Below, one piece after another: positions 54,708-63,342 of a stretch of DNA of 64,000 bases. How positions within the stretch are numbered: position 1 is the stretch's first letter; every line of letters starts with the position of its first letter. The notes beneath the pieces are model-generated. The model was not told the DNA's origin, did no database searches, and was given only the letters and a program-made list of their open reading frames with translations. Source of the DNA: Ensifer sp. BR816 (GTDB lineage: Bacteria > Pseudomonadota > Alphaproteobacteria > Rhizobiales > Rhizobiaceae); the NCBI RefSeq assembly GCF_000378985.1, contig NZ_KB905370.1, positions 3,865,342 through 3,929,341 of the forward strand, written 5' to 3'. The position numbers were made by a program, and so were the translations under genes.

Positions 54708-55583
54708 CTAGCCGAACATCGCCTCGGTCGCTTCCAGGAAGCTTGCGGCCACCGGGCCGGGGTTCGGCCGGCTGAGGACATGGACATCGGCTTCCGGGGC
54801 GGGATCCGCAAGCGGACGATAGACCACACCGGGACGCGAGAGATTTCTGATGCATTCTGGAACCAGCGCGACCCCGAGACCGGCGGAGACCAGGCTGGTC
54901 AGCGAATAGGATTCGACCACTTCGTTGGTGATGTTCGGCACGAAGCCTGCAGCGACGCAGCAGTCGTGCAGGTAGCGGGCGAAGCGGGAGTCTGCCAGCC
55001 GGAGAAAGACGAAGCTTTCCTGCTGCAGCGCGGCGAGCTCGACCGTTTGATGGCCGGCGAGCGGGTGATGAGCCGGCAATGCGACGCCAACCTTTTCGTG
55101 CCAGGCGACCCGGCCCACGAGTTCGGCATTGTAGCGCGGCCTGCGCACGAAGCTGAGGTCGGTGCGGTGCGAAAGCAGCGCCAGTTCCTGCGCCTGCGGG
55201 TCCATTTCATGGATGCGCACAAAGACACCCGGCCAGCGGTCCCGGAACCGCGCGATCAGCGTCGACAACTGGCCGAGGAGGACCGAGCCGGTCGTGCCGA
55301 TATTGAGCATGCCCACCTGGCCGGATCCAATGGCGCGCGCCTGATGCGTAGCATGCTCCACCTGTCCGAGGATCATCCTCGCCTGTTCGAGAAAACTGGC
55401 GCCGGCCTCGGTGAGCTCGACATGTCGGCTCGAACGTTCGAAGAGTCGGGTACCGACCTCCTCCTCCAGATCCTTGATCTGCTGGCTCAAGGGCGGCTGC
55501 GAGATGTTCAAGTTCTTTGCCGCGACAGTAAAGCTCGTCGCCTCGGCGACGGCGATGAAATAGCGCAGATGCCGAAGCTCCAT
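54708..55583 (-). CDS. LysR-family regulator divergent from dctA-type transporter
   Basis: The 291-residue protein has the N-terminus MELRHLRYFIAVAEATSFTV and helix-turn-helix LNISQPPLSQQIKDLEEEVG, resembling the BenM/CatR group, then an effector domain. GGAGGTCGCG precedes the ATG at 55583. It is divergent from the transporter gene across 247 bases, which contain the perfect palindrome CTTGATCAAG (55622-55631), and probably regulates the dctA-allE pair. Confidence 0.86.
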   Translation of the reverse strand: MELRHLRYFIAVAEATSFTVAAKNLNISQPPLSQQIKDLEEEVGTRLFERSSRHVELTEAGASFLEQARMILGQVEHATHQARAIGSGQVGMLNIGTTGSVLLGQLSTLIARFRDRWPGVFVRIHEMDPQAQELALLSHRTDLSFVRRPRYNAELVGRVAWHEKVGVALPAHHPLAGHQTVELAALQQESFVFLRLADSRFARYLHDCCVAAGFVPNITNEVVESYSLTSLVSAGLGVALVPECIRNLSRPGVVYRPLADPAPEADVHVLSRPNPGPVAASFLEATEAMFG

Positions 55584-55830
55584 CGCGACCTCCACCTTCA
55601 ACAGATCGATATGATATACGTCTTGATCAAGTCAAACAATATATTGGACATATCGCCTTGCTTTTGTTCCCATCACTATGGATGGCCGGGCGTCGCACGA
55701 GGAGGGTGCACGCCGTTAGAGACGGCCAATCCATGAGCGAGCGGCGGCAGCAGGCCGCGCGACGGCTTAGGCACAAAAAGCCATTGCCTCGTCGCAGCGC
55801 CGGGCTCACAGCGTTTCTGGGAGGAAGCAA

Positions 55831-57180
55831 ATGTCCAGGTTTAGCAGGTCCTTGTTCGGACAAGTCATCATCGCACTCGTCCTTGGTATCCTTGTCGGCG
55901 TTTTCTGGCCGCAATTTGCCGCACAGCTGAAACCGCTGGGAGACGGCTTTATCAAATTGATCAAGATGGTGATTGCGCCTCTGGTCTTCGGCGTGGTCGT
56001 TCACGGCATCGTCGGCGCCGGAGACTTGAGAAAAGTCGGGCGGGTCGGCCTCAAGTCGCTCATCTATTTCGAGGCGGTAACGACGCTGGCGCTCGCGCTC
56101 GGGCTGATCGCAGCCTATGTCTTCGGCCCCGGCCATGGGATGAATGTCGATCCGACGACGCTCGATGCGAGTGCCTTGGGCGCCTACACCGAAAAGGTCT
56201 CGCAGGTCACCGGCACCGTCGACTTCCTGATGCGGATCATCCCCACGACAATCCTCGATGCTTTCGCCAAGGGCGACGTCTTGCAGGTGCTGCTGTTCGC
56301 CGTGCTGTTTGGATCGGGCCTTGCCCTCATCGGCGAGCGCGGCAAACAGGTTGCCGAAGTGATCGACCAGACGACGCAGGTGCTCTTCAAGGTGATCGGC
56401 TTCATCGTCCGGCTCGCTCCGATCGGCGTCTTCGGCGCCATCGCCTACACGGTCGGAAAATACGGCATCGGCTCGCTGCAGCAGCTCGGCTATCTGGTCG
56501 TTCTGCTCTATGCGACGATCATCCTCTTCGTTTTCGGCGTTCTCGGCCTGATCATGAAAATTGCCGGGTTCAGCATCTTCAAGTTCCTCCGGTATCTGCG
56601 CGAGGAGTTGATGATCGTCATGGCGACGGCTTCCTCGGACAGCGTTCTGCCGCAGGTCATGCGAAAGCTCGAACGGCTTGGAATCAAGGATTCGACGGTC
56701 GGTCTGGTCATCCCCACAGGCTATTCTTTCAACCTCGACGCTTTCTCGATCTATCTGACGCTCGCCGCCGTGTTCATCGCGCAGGCGACCAATACGCCGC
56801 TTGCACCCGGCGACCTGTTGCTGATCCTCGGCGTGGCGCTGCTGACCTCGAAGGGCGCCCACGGCATCCCCGGCTCCGCCATCGTCGTGCTGGCGGCGAC
56901 GCTTTCCGCCATTCCGGTCATCCCGGCCATCGGCCTTGTGCTGGTCCTGTCTGTCGACTGGTTCGTCGGCATTGCCCGGGCGCTCGGAAACCTGATAGGC
57001 AATTGTGTGGCCGCCGTCGTCATCGCCGTTTGGGAGGGCGACATCGACCGCGAGCAGGCCCACCGGGTGCTGGATGGCGACCAGGCTGCAAGTCCCAGGC
57101 CCGCACCTGTATTCCAAACCTCTGCTGCCAGCGACGTGATCCCGACCTCCGCGATCGCGCATCCCGTCAACGGCCGCTAG
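55831..57180 (+). CDS. Dicarboxylate:cation symporter, DctA family
   Basis: The 449-residue membrane protein has about eight helices plus re-entrant loops. Family marks are FIKLIKMVIAPLVFGVVVHG, ATASSDSVLPQVMRKLERLG (the serine-rich hairpin) and PTGYSFNLDAFSIYLTL. TGGGAGGAAGCAA precedes the ATG. It lies 43 bases before allE, so its substrate may be a ureide or related acid (ureidoglycolate, oxalurate, allantoate) and not only C4-dicarboxylates; this is inference. Confidence 0.87.
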   Translation: MSRFSRSLFGQVIIALVLGILVGVFWPQFAAQLKPLGDGFIKLIKMVIAPLVFGVVVHGIVGAGDLRKVGRVGLKSLIYFEAVTTLALALGLIAAYVFGPGHGMNVDPTTLDASALGAYTEKVSQVTGTVDFLMRIIPTTILDAFAKGDVLQVLLFAVLFGSGLALIGERGKQVAEVIDQTTQVLFKVIGFIVRLAPIGVFGAIAYTVGKYGIGSLQQLGYLVVLLYATIILFVFGVLGLIMKIAGFSIFKFLRYLREELMIVMATASSDSVLPQVMRKLERLGIKDSTVGLVIPTGYSFNLDAFSIYLTLAAVFIAQATNTPLAPGDLLLILGVALLTSKGAHGIPGSAIVVLAATLSAIPVIPAIGLVLVLSVDWFVGIARALGNLIGNCVAAVVIAVWEGDIDREQAHRVLDGDQAASPRPAPVFQTSAASDVIPTSAIAHPVNGR

Positions 57181-57223
57181 GGCCGTTCCGGTTCGAACAG
57201 ACACTTCAACAGGTAACGAAAAG

Positions 57224-58060
57224 ATGCAAAGCAACTACTATTTCCCAGAAGGCGGGCATCCGCCGCAAACGAACCTGCTGACGGATCGGGCAGTGTTCAC
57301 CGAAGCCTACGCGATCATTCCGAAGGGCGTGATGCGCGATATCGTCACCAGCTACCTGCCGCATTGGACGAACACCCGTCTCTGGGTCCTTTCGCGGCCG
57401 CTGTCCGGGTTCTCCGAGACGTTCTCGCAATACATCATGGAAGTCGGGCCTTCGGGCGGAAGCGATCGGCCCGAGGGCGACCCCCGCGCCGAAGCCGTGT
57501 TGTTCGTCGTCGACGGGGACTTCCGGCTGACGATCGGCGGTGAAGCCCATCGCATGCGGCCCGGCGGCTATGCCTTCATTCCGCCCGGCGCCGAATGGAG
57601 CCTGCACAATGACGGGTCCACGCCAACCCGATTCCACTGGTTCCGCAAGGCCTACGAAAAGGTCGATGGAATCCCCCTCCCCGAACCGATCGTCACCAAC
57701 GAACGTGAAATCACCCCAACGCCGATGCCTGGCACGGAGGGCCGCTGGGCGACGACCCGCTTCGTCGATCCGTCCGACATGCGCCACGACATGCATGTGA
57801 CGATCGTCACCTTCGAGCCCGGCGGCGTCATCCCCTTCATGGAGACCCATGTGATGGAACACGGGCTCTACGTTCTCGAGGGCAAGGCGGTCTACCGCCT
57901 CAACGCCGACTGGGTCGAGGTCGAGGCGGGCGACTATATGTGGCTCAGAGCCTTCTGCCCGCAGGCCTGCTATGCCGGCGGACCGGGCAAATTCCGTTAC
58001 CTGCTCTACAAGGACGTCAACCGCCATATGACGCTCGGCACGCCAGGCCGATTCGCCTGA
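57224..58060 (+). CDS. allE: (S)-ureidoglycine aminohydrolase, bicupin
   Basis: AllE converts ureidoglycine to ureidoglycolate and ammonia. The 278-residue protein has two cupin domains: the first around FVVDGDFRLTIGGEAHRMRP, the second around PFMETHVMEHGLYVLEGKAV, which supplies His and Glu ligands for Mn. The start MQSNYYFPEGGHPPQTNLL is typical. With allA and gcl in the same window it completes ureidoglycine to glycerate. Confidence 0.9.
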   Translation: MQSNYYFPEGGHPPQTNLLTDRAVFTEAYAIIPKGVMRDIVTSYLPHWTNTRLWVLSRPLSGFSETFSQYIMEVGPSGGSDRPEGDPRAEAVLFVVDGDFRLTIGGEAHRMRPGGYAFIPPGAEWSLHNDGSTPTRFHWFRKAYEKVDGIPLPEPIVTNEREITPTPMPGTEGRWATTRFVDPSDMRHDMHVTIVTFEPGGVIPFMETHVMEHGLYVLEGKAVYRLNADWVEVEAGDYMWLRAFCPQACYAGGPGKFRYLLYKDVNRHMTLGTPGRFA

Positions 58061-58147
58061 TGGCTGGAGCTACCGAGCCGGAACGCTTCGTTCCGGCTCG
58101 CGTCAGCCGATATTGCGGGTTCGACGGATAGGCCATAGCTTGGTCGC

Positions 58148-60610
58148 ATGGCGACGTCGAAGCTTGAGGCCTACCGCAAGAAGCGCGATTTTTCGAAGAC
58201 GCCGGAGCCGGTCGGGCGCCCCGCCGGCGGCGGCAACCGTTTCGTCGTGCACAAACACCACGCGACAGCGGACCACTATGATCTGCGGCTTGAGGTTGGC
58301 GGCGTGCTGAAGAGCTGGGCGGTTCCCAAGGGGCCCTCGCTCAACCCGGCCGACAAGCGCCTGGCGGTGGAGACCGAAGACCATCCGATCGACTATATCG
58401 ACTTCGAGGGCGTCATCCCTGAGGGCCAATATGGCGCCGGCCCGATGATCGTCTGGGACACCGGCGTCTGGGCTCCGATGGACGACCTCGAGACAAGCCT
58501 GCGGACCGGTGCCTTCAAGTTTCGCCTGGCCGGCGAAAAGCTCAACGGCGGCTGGATGCTGACGCGGCTGAAGCCGAGGCCGGGCGAAGAAGACCACCGC
58601 CACTGGCTCCTCTTCAAGGAGCGCGATCCCGCCGCCGATCCTTCGACAGACATTCTCGCCGCACGGCCGGAGAGCGTCAAATCCGGGCGGCGGATCGAGG
58701 AACTGGTCGAAAAGCCGAAACCTGCGGCGAAGCCGGTCAAGCTCAACCCCGCCGCGCTTCCCGGCGCAGCGAAGGCGCCGATGCCGACGCGCATCGAACC
58801 GCAACTCGCGATGCCATCCACCGCACCGCCTGGCGGTGCCGCCGGACGCGAGGTCTGGCTGCACGAGATCAAGTTCGACGGCTACCGCACGATGGCGCAT
58901 TTATCCGGCGGCGAGGTGCGCCTCATCACGCGCGGCGGCCTCGACTGGACGAGGCGCTACGGCGATCTGCCCGAGGCGTTTCGCCGGCTGCCATGCCGCG
59001 AGGCCGTGATCGACGGCGAGATCGTCGTGTTGGACGACGAAGGTATCAGCCGTTTCGCGCTCCTTCAGGAGGCGCTTTCCGCCGGCGCCGGCAACAGGCT
59101 GGTGTTCTATGCTTTCGATCTTCTGCATCTCGACGGCTGGAACCTCGCCGCCGCCCCGCTCGAGAAGCGCAAGGTTCTGCTCGGGCAGGTGCTCGGGGCG
59201 CAATTGTCGAGCCGCTCCGCCATCCAGTTGAGCGACCACGTCGTCGGCGACGGGCGCGCCTTTTACCAGCAAGCCTCGGAACTGGGGCTCGAGGGCGTCA
59301 TTTCCAAACGCGCCTCGGCGCCCTATCAGAGCGGCCGTTCCAAGACCTGGACCAAGACCAAGGCGCTGAAGGCGGAAGATTTCGTCATCGCCGGCTATAC
59401 CATGTCCGAAGCCGCCGAAGGCCTTGCCGCGCTCGCGCTCGGCGAATGGATCGATGGCGAACTGCAGTATCGCGGCAAGGTCGGAACCGGCTTTGACGCC
59501 GAAACGCTGAAACAATTGCTGGCGCGGCTGGAACCGCTGAGGGGGGGTGCGGCGAAGCTCGAGGGTGCGCCGAAGGAGATCATCTGGGTCCGGCCGGTAC
59601 TGCGGGCGCGTATTCACTACGGGAATCGAACAGCCGACAATATTCTCCGTCATGCGGTGTTCCAGGGGCTCCGTGACGTCGACCTCTCGACGCCCGTTTC
59701 GCCGCGGCAAAAGCGGCTGATCTCCGACGCCGACCTTGCCAGCATCTCCATCACCAATCCGACGCGCCGTCTGTTCGGCAAGTCCGGACCCACAAAGCTC
59801 GATCTTGCTCTCTATTACGCCATGGTCGGCGATTTCATGCTGCCGCACATCCTCGGCCGCCCGGTCTCGCTCGTCCGCTGCCCGACGGGCAAATTCGCGG
59901 ATTGCTTCTTCCAGCGGCACCCCTTTACCGGCATGCCGCCCTCGGTGGCCGGCTTTCAGTCCACCAATTCCGAAGGCGAGACCAAGACCTATCTCTCGGT
60001 CGAGGACGCCAAGGGATATCTGGCGCTGGCGCAATTCGGTGTCGTCGAATTCCATTCCTGGGGGTCGACGCGAAAGCGTCTCGACAAGCCCGACCGAGTC
60101 GTCTTCGACCTCGATCCCGGCGAGGGCGTCGGCTGGCGCGAAATCGTCGAGGCGGCGGTCCACATCAGGGCCGAGCTCGAGACGCTCGGCCTCGTCCCCT
60201 TTGTCAAGACGTCCGGCGGCAAGGGCGTTCACGTCGTCGTGCCGGTCAGCGCGAAGCTCGACTGGAAGAAGACCCATCGGGCAACCAGCGGCATCGCCGC
60301 GCGGCTGGCGGCGACCGCACCCGAGCGCTTCACCACCAGCATGGGCAAGGACAAGCGCGTGAAGCGCATCTTCATCGACTTCCACCGCAATGCCCGCGGG
60401 CATACCGCGGCTGCGCCCTATTCGCTTCGCGCCCGCACCAACCTGCCGGCCTCCACGCCCTTGAGCTGGGCCGATCTCGAGACTATCGACGCTCCCGAGG
60501 ATTTAAATTATTCTTCTCTACCGGGCCTTTTGGCCACGTCCGGCGATCCCTGGGCCGATATCGACGACTGTGCGAGGGATTTGCCTATGCTTTCCAATGC
60601 GGAGAAGTAA
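58148..60610 (+). CDS. ligD: ATP-dependent DNA ligase D with phosphoesterase, ligase and polymerase domains
   Basis: LigD joins double-strand breaks with Ku. The 820 residues have the order phosphoesterase (HKHHATADHYDLRLEVGGVL, about 36-55; EGVIPEGQYGAG), ligase and primase-like polymerase. The ligase nucleophile is Lys 242 in HEIKFDGYRT. The polymerase domain (from about residue 530) has the acidic pair in FDLDPGEGVGW (about 653-655) and TSGGKGVHVVVPV. This is the Pseudomonas-type order, not the mycobacterial one. ku follows after 26 bases. Confidence 0.94.
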   Translation: MATSKLEAYRKKRDFSKTPEPVGRPAGGGNRFVVHKHHATADHYDLRLEVGGVLKSWAVPKGPSLNPADKRLAVETEDHPIDYIDFEGVIPEGQYGAGPMIVWDTGVWAPMDDLETSLRTGAFKFRLAGEKLNGGWMLTRLKPRPGEEDHRHWLLFKERDPAADPSTDILAARPESVKSGRRIEELVEKPKPAAKPVKLNPAALPGAAKAPMPTRIEPQLAMPSTAPPGGAAGREVWLHEIKFDGYRTMAHLSGGEVRLITRGGLDWTRRYGDLPEAFRRLPCREAVIDGEIVVLDDEGISRFALLQEALSAGAGNRLVFYAFDLLHLDGWNLAAAPLEKRKVLLGQVLGAQLSSRSAIQLSDHVVGDGRAFYQQASELGLEGVISKRASAPYQSGRSKTWTKTKALKAEDFVIAGYTMSEAAEGLAALALGEWIDGELQYRGKVGTGFDAETLKQLLARLEPLRGGAAKLEGAPKEIIWVRPVLRARIHYGNRTADNILRHAVFQGLRDVDLSTPVSPRQKRLISDADLASISITNPTRRLFGKSGPTKLDLALYYAMVGDFMLPHILGRPVSLVRCPTGKFADCFFQRHPFTGMPPSVAGFQSTNSEGETKTYLSVEDAKGYLALAQFGVVEFHSWGSTRKRLDKPDRVVFDLDPGEGVGWREIVEAAVHIRAELETLGLVPFVKTSGGKGVHVVVPVSAKLDWKKTHRATSGIAARLAATAPERFTTSMGKDKRVKRIFIDFHRNARGHTAAAPYSLRARTNLPASTPLSWADLETIDAPEDLNYSSLPGLLATSGDPWADIDDCARDLPMLSNAEK

Positions 60611-60636
60611 CCGGGTAGACCGCGCAGGAGACGAAT

Positions 60637-61521
60637 ATGGCACCCAGGGCAAGTTGGAAGGGTTACCTGAGGCTGAGCCTCGTGAGCTGTCCCGTACGGC
60701 TCTATCCCGCCACGACGACGAGCGAACGCATCACCTTCAATCAGTTGCACAAGGATACGCACAACCGGATCAACATGAAGCCGGTCGATCCGGAGCTCGG
60801 CCTGGTCGAGCGATCCGACCTGGTGAAGGGCTATGAATACGAGGACAAGAAATACATCGTCATCGACGAGGCCGACCTCGACAGCGTCAAGATCGAATCC
60901 AACCATACGATGAACATCGAGGCCTTCGTCGAAGAAGGCTCAGTCGACGTGATCTATCAGGACGCCCCCTATTATCTCGCGCCGGACGGGGCGATGGCCG
61001 AGGAGACCTTCATCGTCTTGCGGGAGGCCCTGCGCCGGAGCGGCAAACTCGCCATCGCGCGTCTCGTGCTTTCGAGCCGCGAACGCGTGATCGCCATCGG
61101 GCCCCGGGAGACCGGCATGTTCGTCTGCACGCTCAGGAACCCCAACGAAGTGCGCGGCACCGCCGAATATTTCGGCAACATCCCGGTCGGCAGTCCCGAG
61201 CCGGAAATGCTGCAGCTCGCCGAGGCGCTCATCAAGCAAAAGACCACGACCTTCGATCCGAAGAACTACGAGGATCGCTACGAGATCGCCCTCATGCAGA
61301 TGATCCGCGAGAAGCTCAAGGGCCACAAGCCGATCATCGCGGCGCCGCCGGATCGCGGCAATGTCATCAACCTCATGGATGCGTTGAAGGCGAGCCTGTC
61401 GCAAGCGAAGCCGCCGGCCAAGAGCAAGAGCAAGGCTGAGCCGGCTGCAAAACCCGCTGCGAAGGGCGCTGCAGCCAAGCCCGCCGCAGGAAAGAAGACG
61501 ACCGCACAGAAGAAGGCCTGA
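60637..61521 (+). CDS. ku: Non-homologous end-joining protein Ku
   Basis: The homodimeric Ku ring binds DNA ends and recruits LigD. The 294-residue protein has the typical start WKGYLRLSLVSCPVRLYPAT, the GYEYEDKKYIVIDEADLDSV segment and the ring core to about residue 230. The C-terminal ~50 residues are Lys/Ala/Pro-rich (KSKSKAEPAAKPAAKGAAAK), the flexible DNA-binding tail seen in longer bacterial Kus. The stop overlaps the next start (TGATG), implying coupled translation. Confidence 0.95.
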   Translation: MAPRASWKGYLRLSLVSCPVRLYPATTTSERITFNQLHKDTHNRINMKPVDPELGLVERSDLVKGYEYEDKKYIVIDEADLDSVKIESNHTMNIEAFVEEGSVDVIYQDAPYYLAPDGAMAEETFIVLREALRRSGKLAIARLVLSSRERVIAIGPRETGMFVCTLRNPNEVRGTAEYFGNIPVGSPEPEMLQLAEALIKQKTTTFDPKNYEDRYEIALMQMIREKLKGHKPIIAAPPDRGNVINLMDALKASLSQAKPPAKSKSKAEPAAKPAAKGAAAKPAAGKKTTAQKKA

Positions 61522-62603
61522 TGGGGGTCGCCGGCAAGACATTCGGTATCGTGGGGGCGCTCGCCGCCTTTCCGCGGCGGCTGATCGCACGGGAGGTCGA
61601 GCGCCAGGGCGGACATCTCCGGCGCGGCGTCACCCGGCAAACCACGCATGTGGTCTTCGGCCGCGGCATGCTCCTGAAGGCGACCGACGCGGAGATCGAG
61701 ACGCGTTTCGAGCGCGGGGCCGGCAACGGCCGGGACCTTCTCAGCGAGAACGGCTTCCTGCGGTTGCTGGGCCTGGCGACGGCGCCGGAGACATCGGCGC
61801 TGCCGCGCCAATCGCTGATCGACCAGGCGAAGATCGCGCCGCGCCTCTTCGACCTGCTGTCGCTTTTCGACGCTTTCGAACATGACAAGGAGCCCTATTC
61901 GTTCCGCGACGTGATCCTCGCCCGCAAATATGCGGGACTGATCGCAAGCGGCGCCGGCTGGGGAACGATCGCTCGCTCCGTCCAGCGCTCCAGCCACGCT
62001 TCGCTGACGGCGCTGTCGCTTCATCATGAAGGCTCGAAGACGATCTACGCGCGACGTATCGAAGGCTTGAGCGAGCTCGACGGACAATTGCTGCTCGATC
62101 TCGGGGCGGTCGAGGAAGCAGAGCTCGAAGAGCTCTTTGCGCAAGCGGAAGAGGCCGAAGAAGACGGCGAATACGAGGACGCCGCCGCGATCTACCAGCG
62201 CTACCTCGCTATCGATCGCACCGACTCAGTCGCCGCCTTCAACCGTGCCAATTGCCTTCGGGCCGCGGGGCACGAACTCGACGCCGCGCATGATTATGCG
62301 CGCGCGCTCAAGCTCGACCCTTCCTTTGCCGAGGCCTGGTTCAACCTCGCCGGGCTGATGAGCGAGCGCGGCCGCATCGACACCGCCCGCCGACATCTTC
62401 AGAAGGCGATCGACACCGATGGCGACTATGCCGACGCGATCTTCAACCTGGCAAAGCTCGAATTCGATGCCGGCGACCTCGGAGAGGCGCGCCGCTGGTG
62501 GAAGCGTTACCTCGAACTCGACAAGGATTCCGAATGGGCGCGGACCGCAGAACGCGGCGTGCAGTTCGTGAATCTGCAGCTTCTCCCGACGACGCGCGCG
62601 TGA
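61521..62603 (+). CDS. BRCT-like / helix-turn-helix / TPR protein in the NHEJ operon
   Basis: The 360-residue protein has three parts. Residues 1-85 (KTFGIVGALAAFPRRLIARE, TRQTTHVVFGRG) look like a BRCT domain, a module that binds repair partners. Residues about 120-190 (VILARKYAGLIASGAGWGTI) resemble a MerR-type DNA-binding helix-turn-helix. Residues from about 205 form three tetratricopeptide repeats (AAAIYQRYLAIDRTDSVAAF; ALKLDPSFAEAWFNLAGLMS). The start overlaps the ku stop, so it is made with Ku. The combination suggests a scaffold or regulator of end joining; no function is established that I know of. Confidence 0.82.
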   Translation: MGVAGKTFGIVGALAAFPRRLIAREVERQGGHLRRGVTRQTTHVVFGRGMLLKATDAEIETRFERGAGNGRDLLSENGFLRLLGLATAPETSALPRQSLIDQAKIAPRLFDLLSLFDAFEHDKEPYSFRDVILARKYAGLIASGAGWGTIARSVQRSSHASLTALSLHHEGSKTIYARRIEGLSELDGQLLLDLGAVEEAELEELFAQAEEAEEDGEYEDAAAIYQRYLAIDRTDSVAAFNRANCLRAAGHELDAAHDYARALKLDPSFAEAWFNLAGLMSERGRIDTARRHLQKAIDTDGDYADAIFNLAKLEFDAGDLGEARRWWKRYLELDKDSEWARTAERGVQFVNLQLLPTTRA

Positions 62604-62696
62604 TCACGGTGCGGCGCTGTGGCGCTTTGGTTTGCCGCGTGATCTTATCCTGAGATCGCTCCGATTACGGAATCATCCAAAGGACGGCTGACTGAA

Positions 62697-63335
62697 ATGG
62701 TCGAAAAATTCCTGTTCGACGGACCGGAGGACGCGCCGGCCACCATTCTTCTCGCGCATGGCGCCGGCGCGCCGATGGATTCTGCCTCGATGACGGCAAC
62801 GGCCAGCGCGCTCGCCGAGGCAGGCTTTCGGGTGGCCCGCTTCGAGTTCGGCTATATGGCGGCGCGGCGCACGGGTGCGCGCAAGCCGCCACCGCGCGCC
62901 GAGACACTCAATCCGGAATACCGGGCGGCCGTCGCGGAACTCGGCGCGAAGGGGCCGCTTATCATCGGCGGCAAGTCGATGGGCGGGCGCGTCGCCAGCA
63001 TGATCGCCGACGAGTTGCATGCCGGCGGAAGGATCGCCGGACTGCTTTGCCTCGGCTATCCCTTCCACCCGCCGGCCAAACCCGAACAGCTTCGCACCAG
63101 GCATCTCGCCGGCCTTCGGACGCCGACACTGATCTGCCAGGGAACCCGCGACGAGTTCGGCACACGCGACGAGGTTGCGGGATACACGCTGTCCGACCGG
63201 ATCGAGATCCTCTGGCTGGAAGACGGCGACCACGACCTCAAGCCGCGCAAGAGCGTCTCCGGCTTTGCGGCCGCCGATCACCTGAAGACGCTGGCCGAAA
63301 CCGTGAAACGATGGGTCGACGGTCTGGGCCGATGA
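62697..63335 (+). CDS. Small alpha/beta hydrolase
   Basis: The 212-residue protein begins with EDAPATILLAHGAGAPMDSA (oxyanion region) and has the nucleophile elbow GGKSMGGRVA, the acidic residue region CQGTRDEFGTRDE and the catalytic His in LEDGDHDLKPRKS. It belongs to the KANL3/Tex30-like dienelactone hydrolase group. Substrate unknown. It lies 93 bases after the BRCT-TPR gene and 7 before the exonuclease gene, so it is at least co-transcribed with the latter. Confidence 0.85.
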   Translation: MVEKFLFDGPEDAPATILLAHGAGAPMDSASMTATASALAEAGFRVARFEFGYMAARRTGARKPPPRAETLNPEYRAAVAELGAKGPLIIGGKSMGGRVASMIADELHAGGRIAGLLCLGYPFHPPAKPEQLRTRHLAGLRTPTLICQGTRDEFGTRDEVAGYTLSDRIEILWLEDGDHDLKPRKSVSGFAAADHLKTLAETVKRWVDGLGR

Positions 63336-63342
63336 GCCAAGC

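Noticed and set aside
55627-57234. 535-codon minus-strand open frame rich in charged residues
   Set aside because: It mirrors the dctA-family gene, whose membrane helices and transporter motifs are unmistakable.
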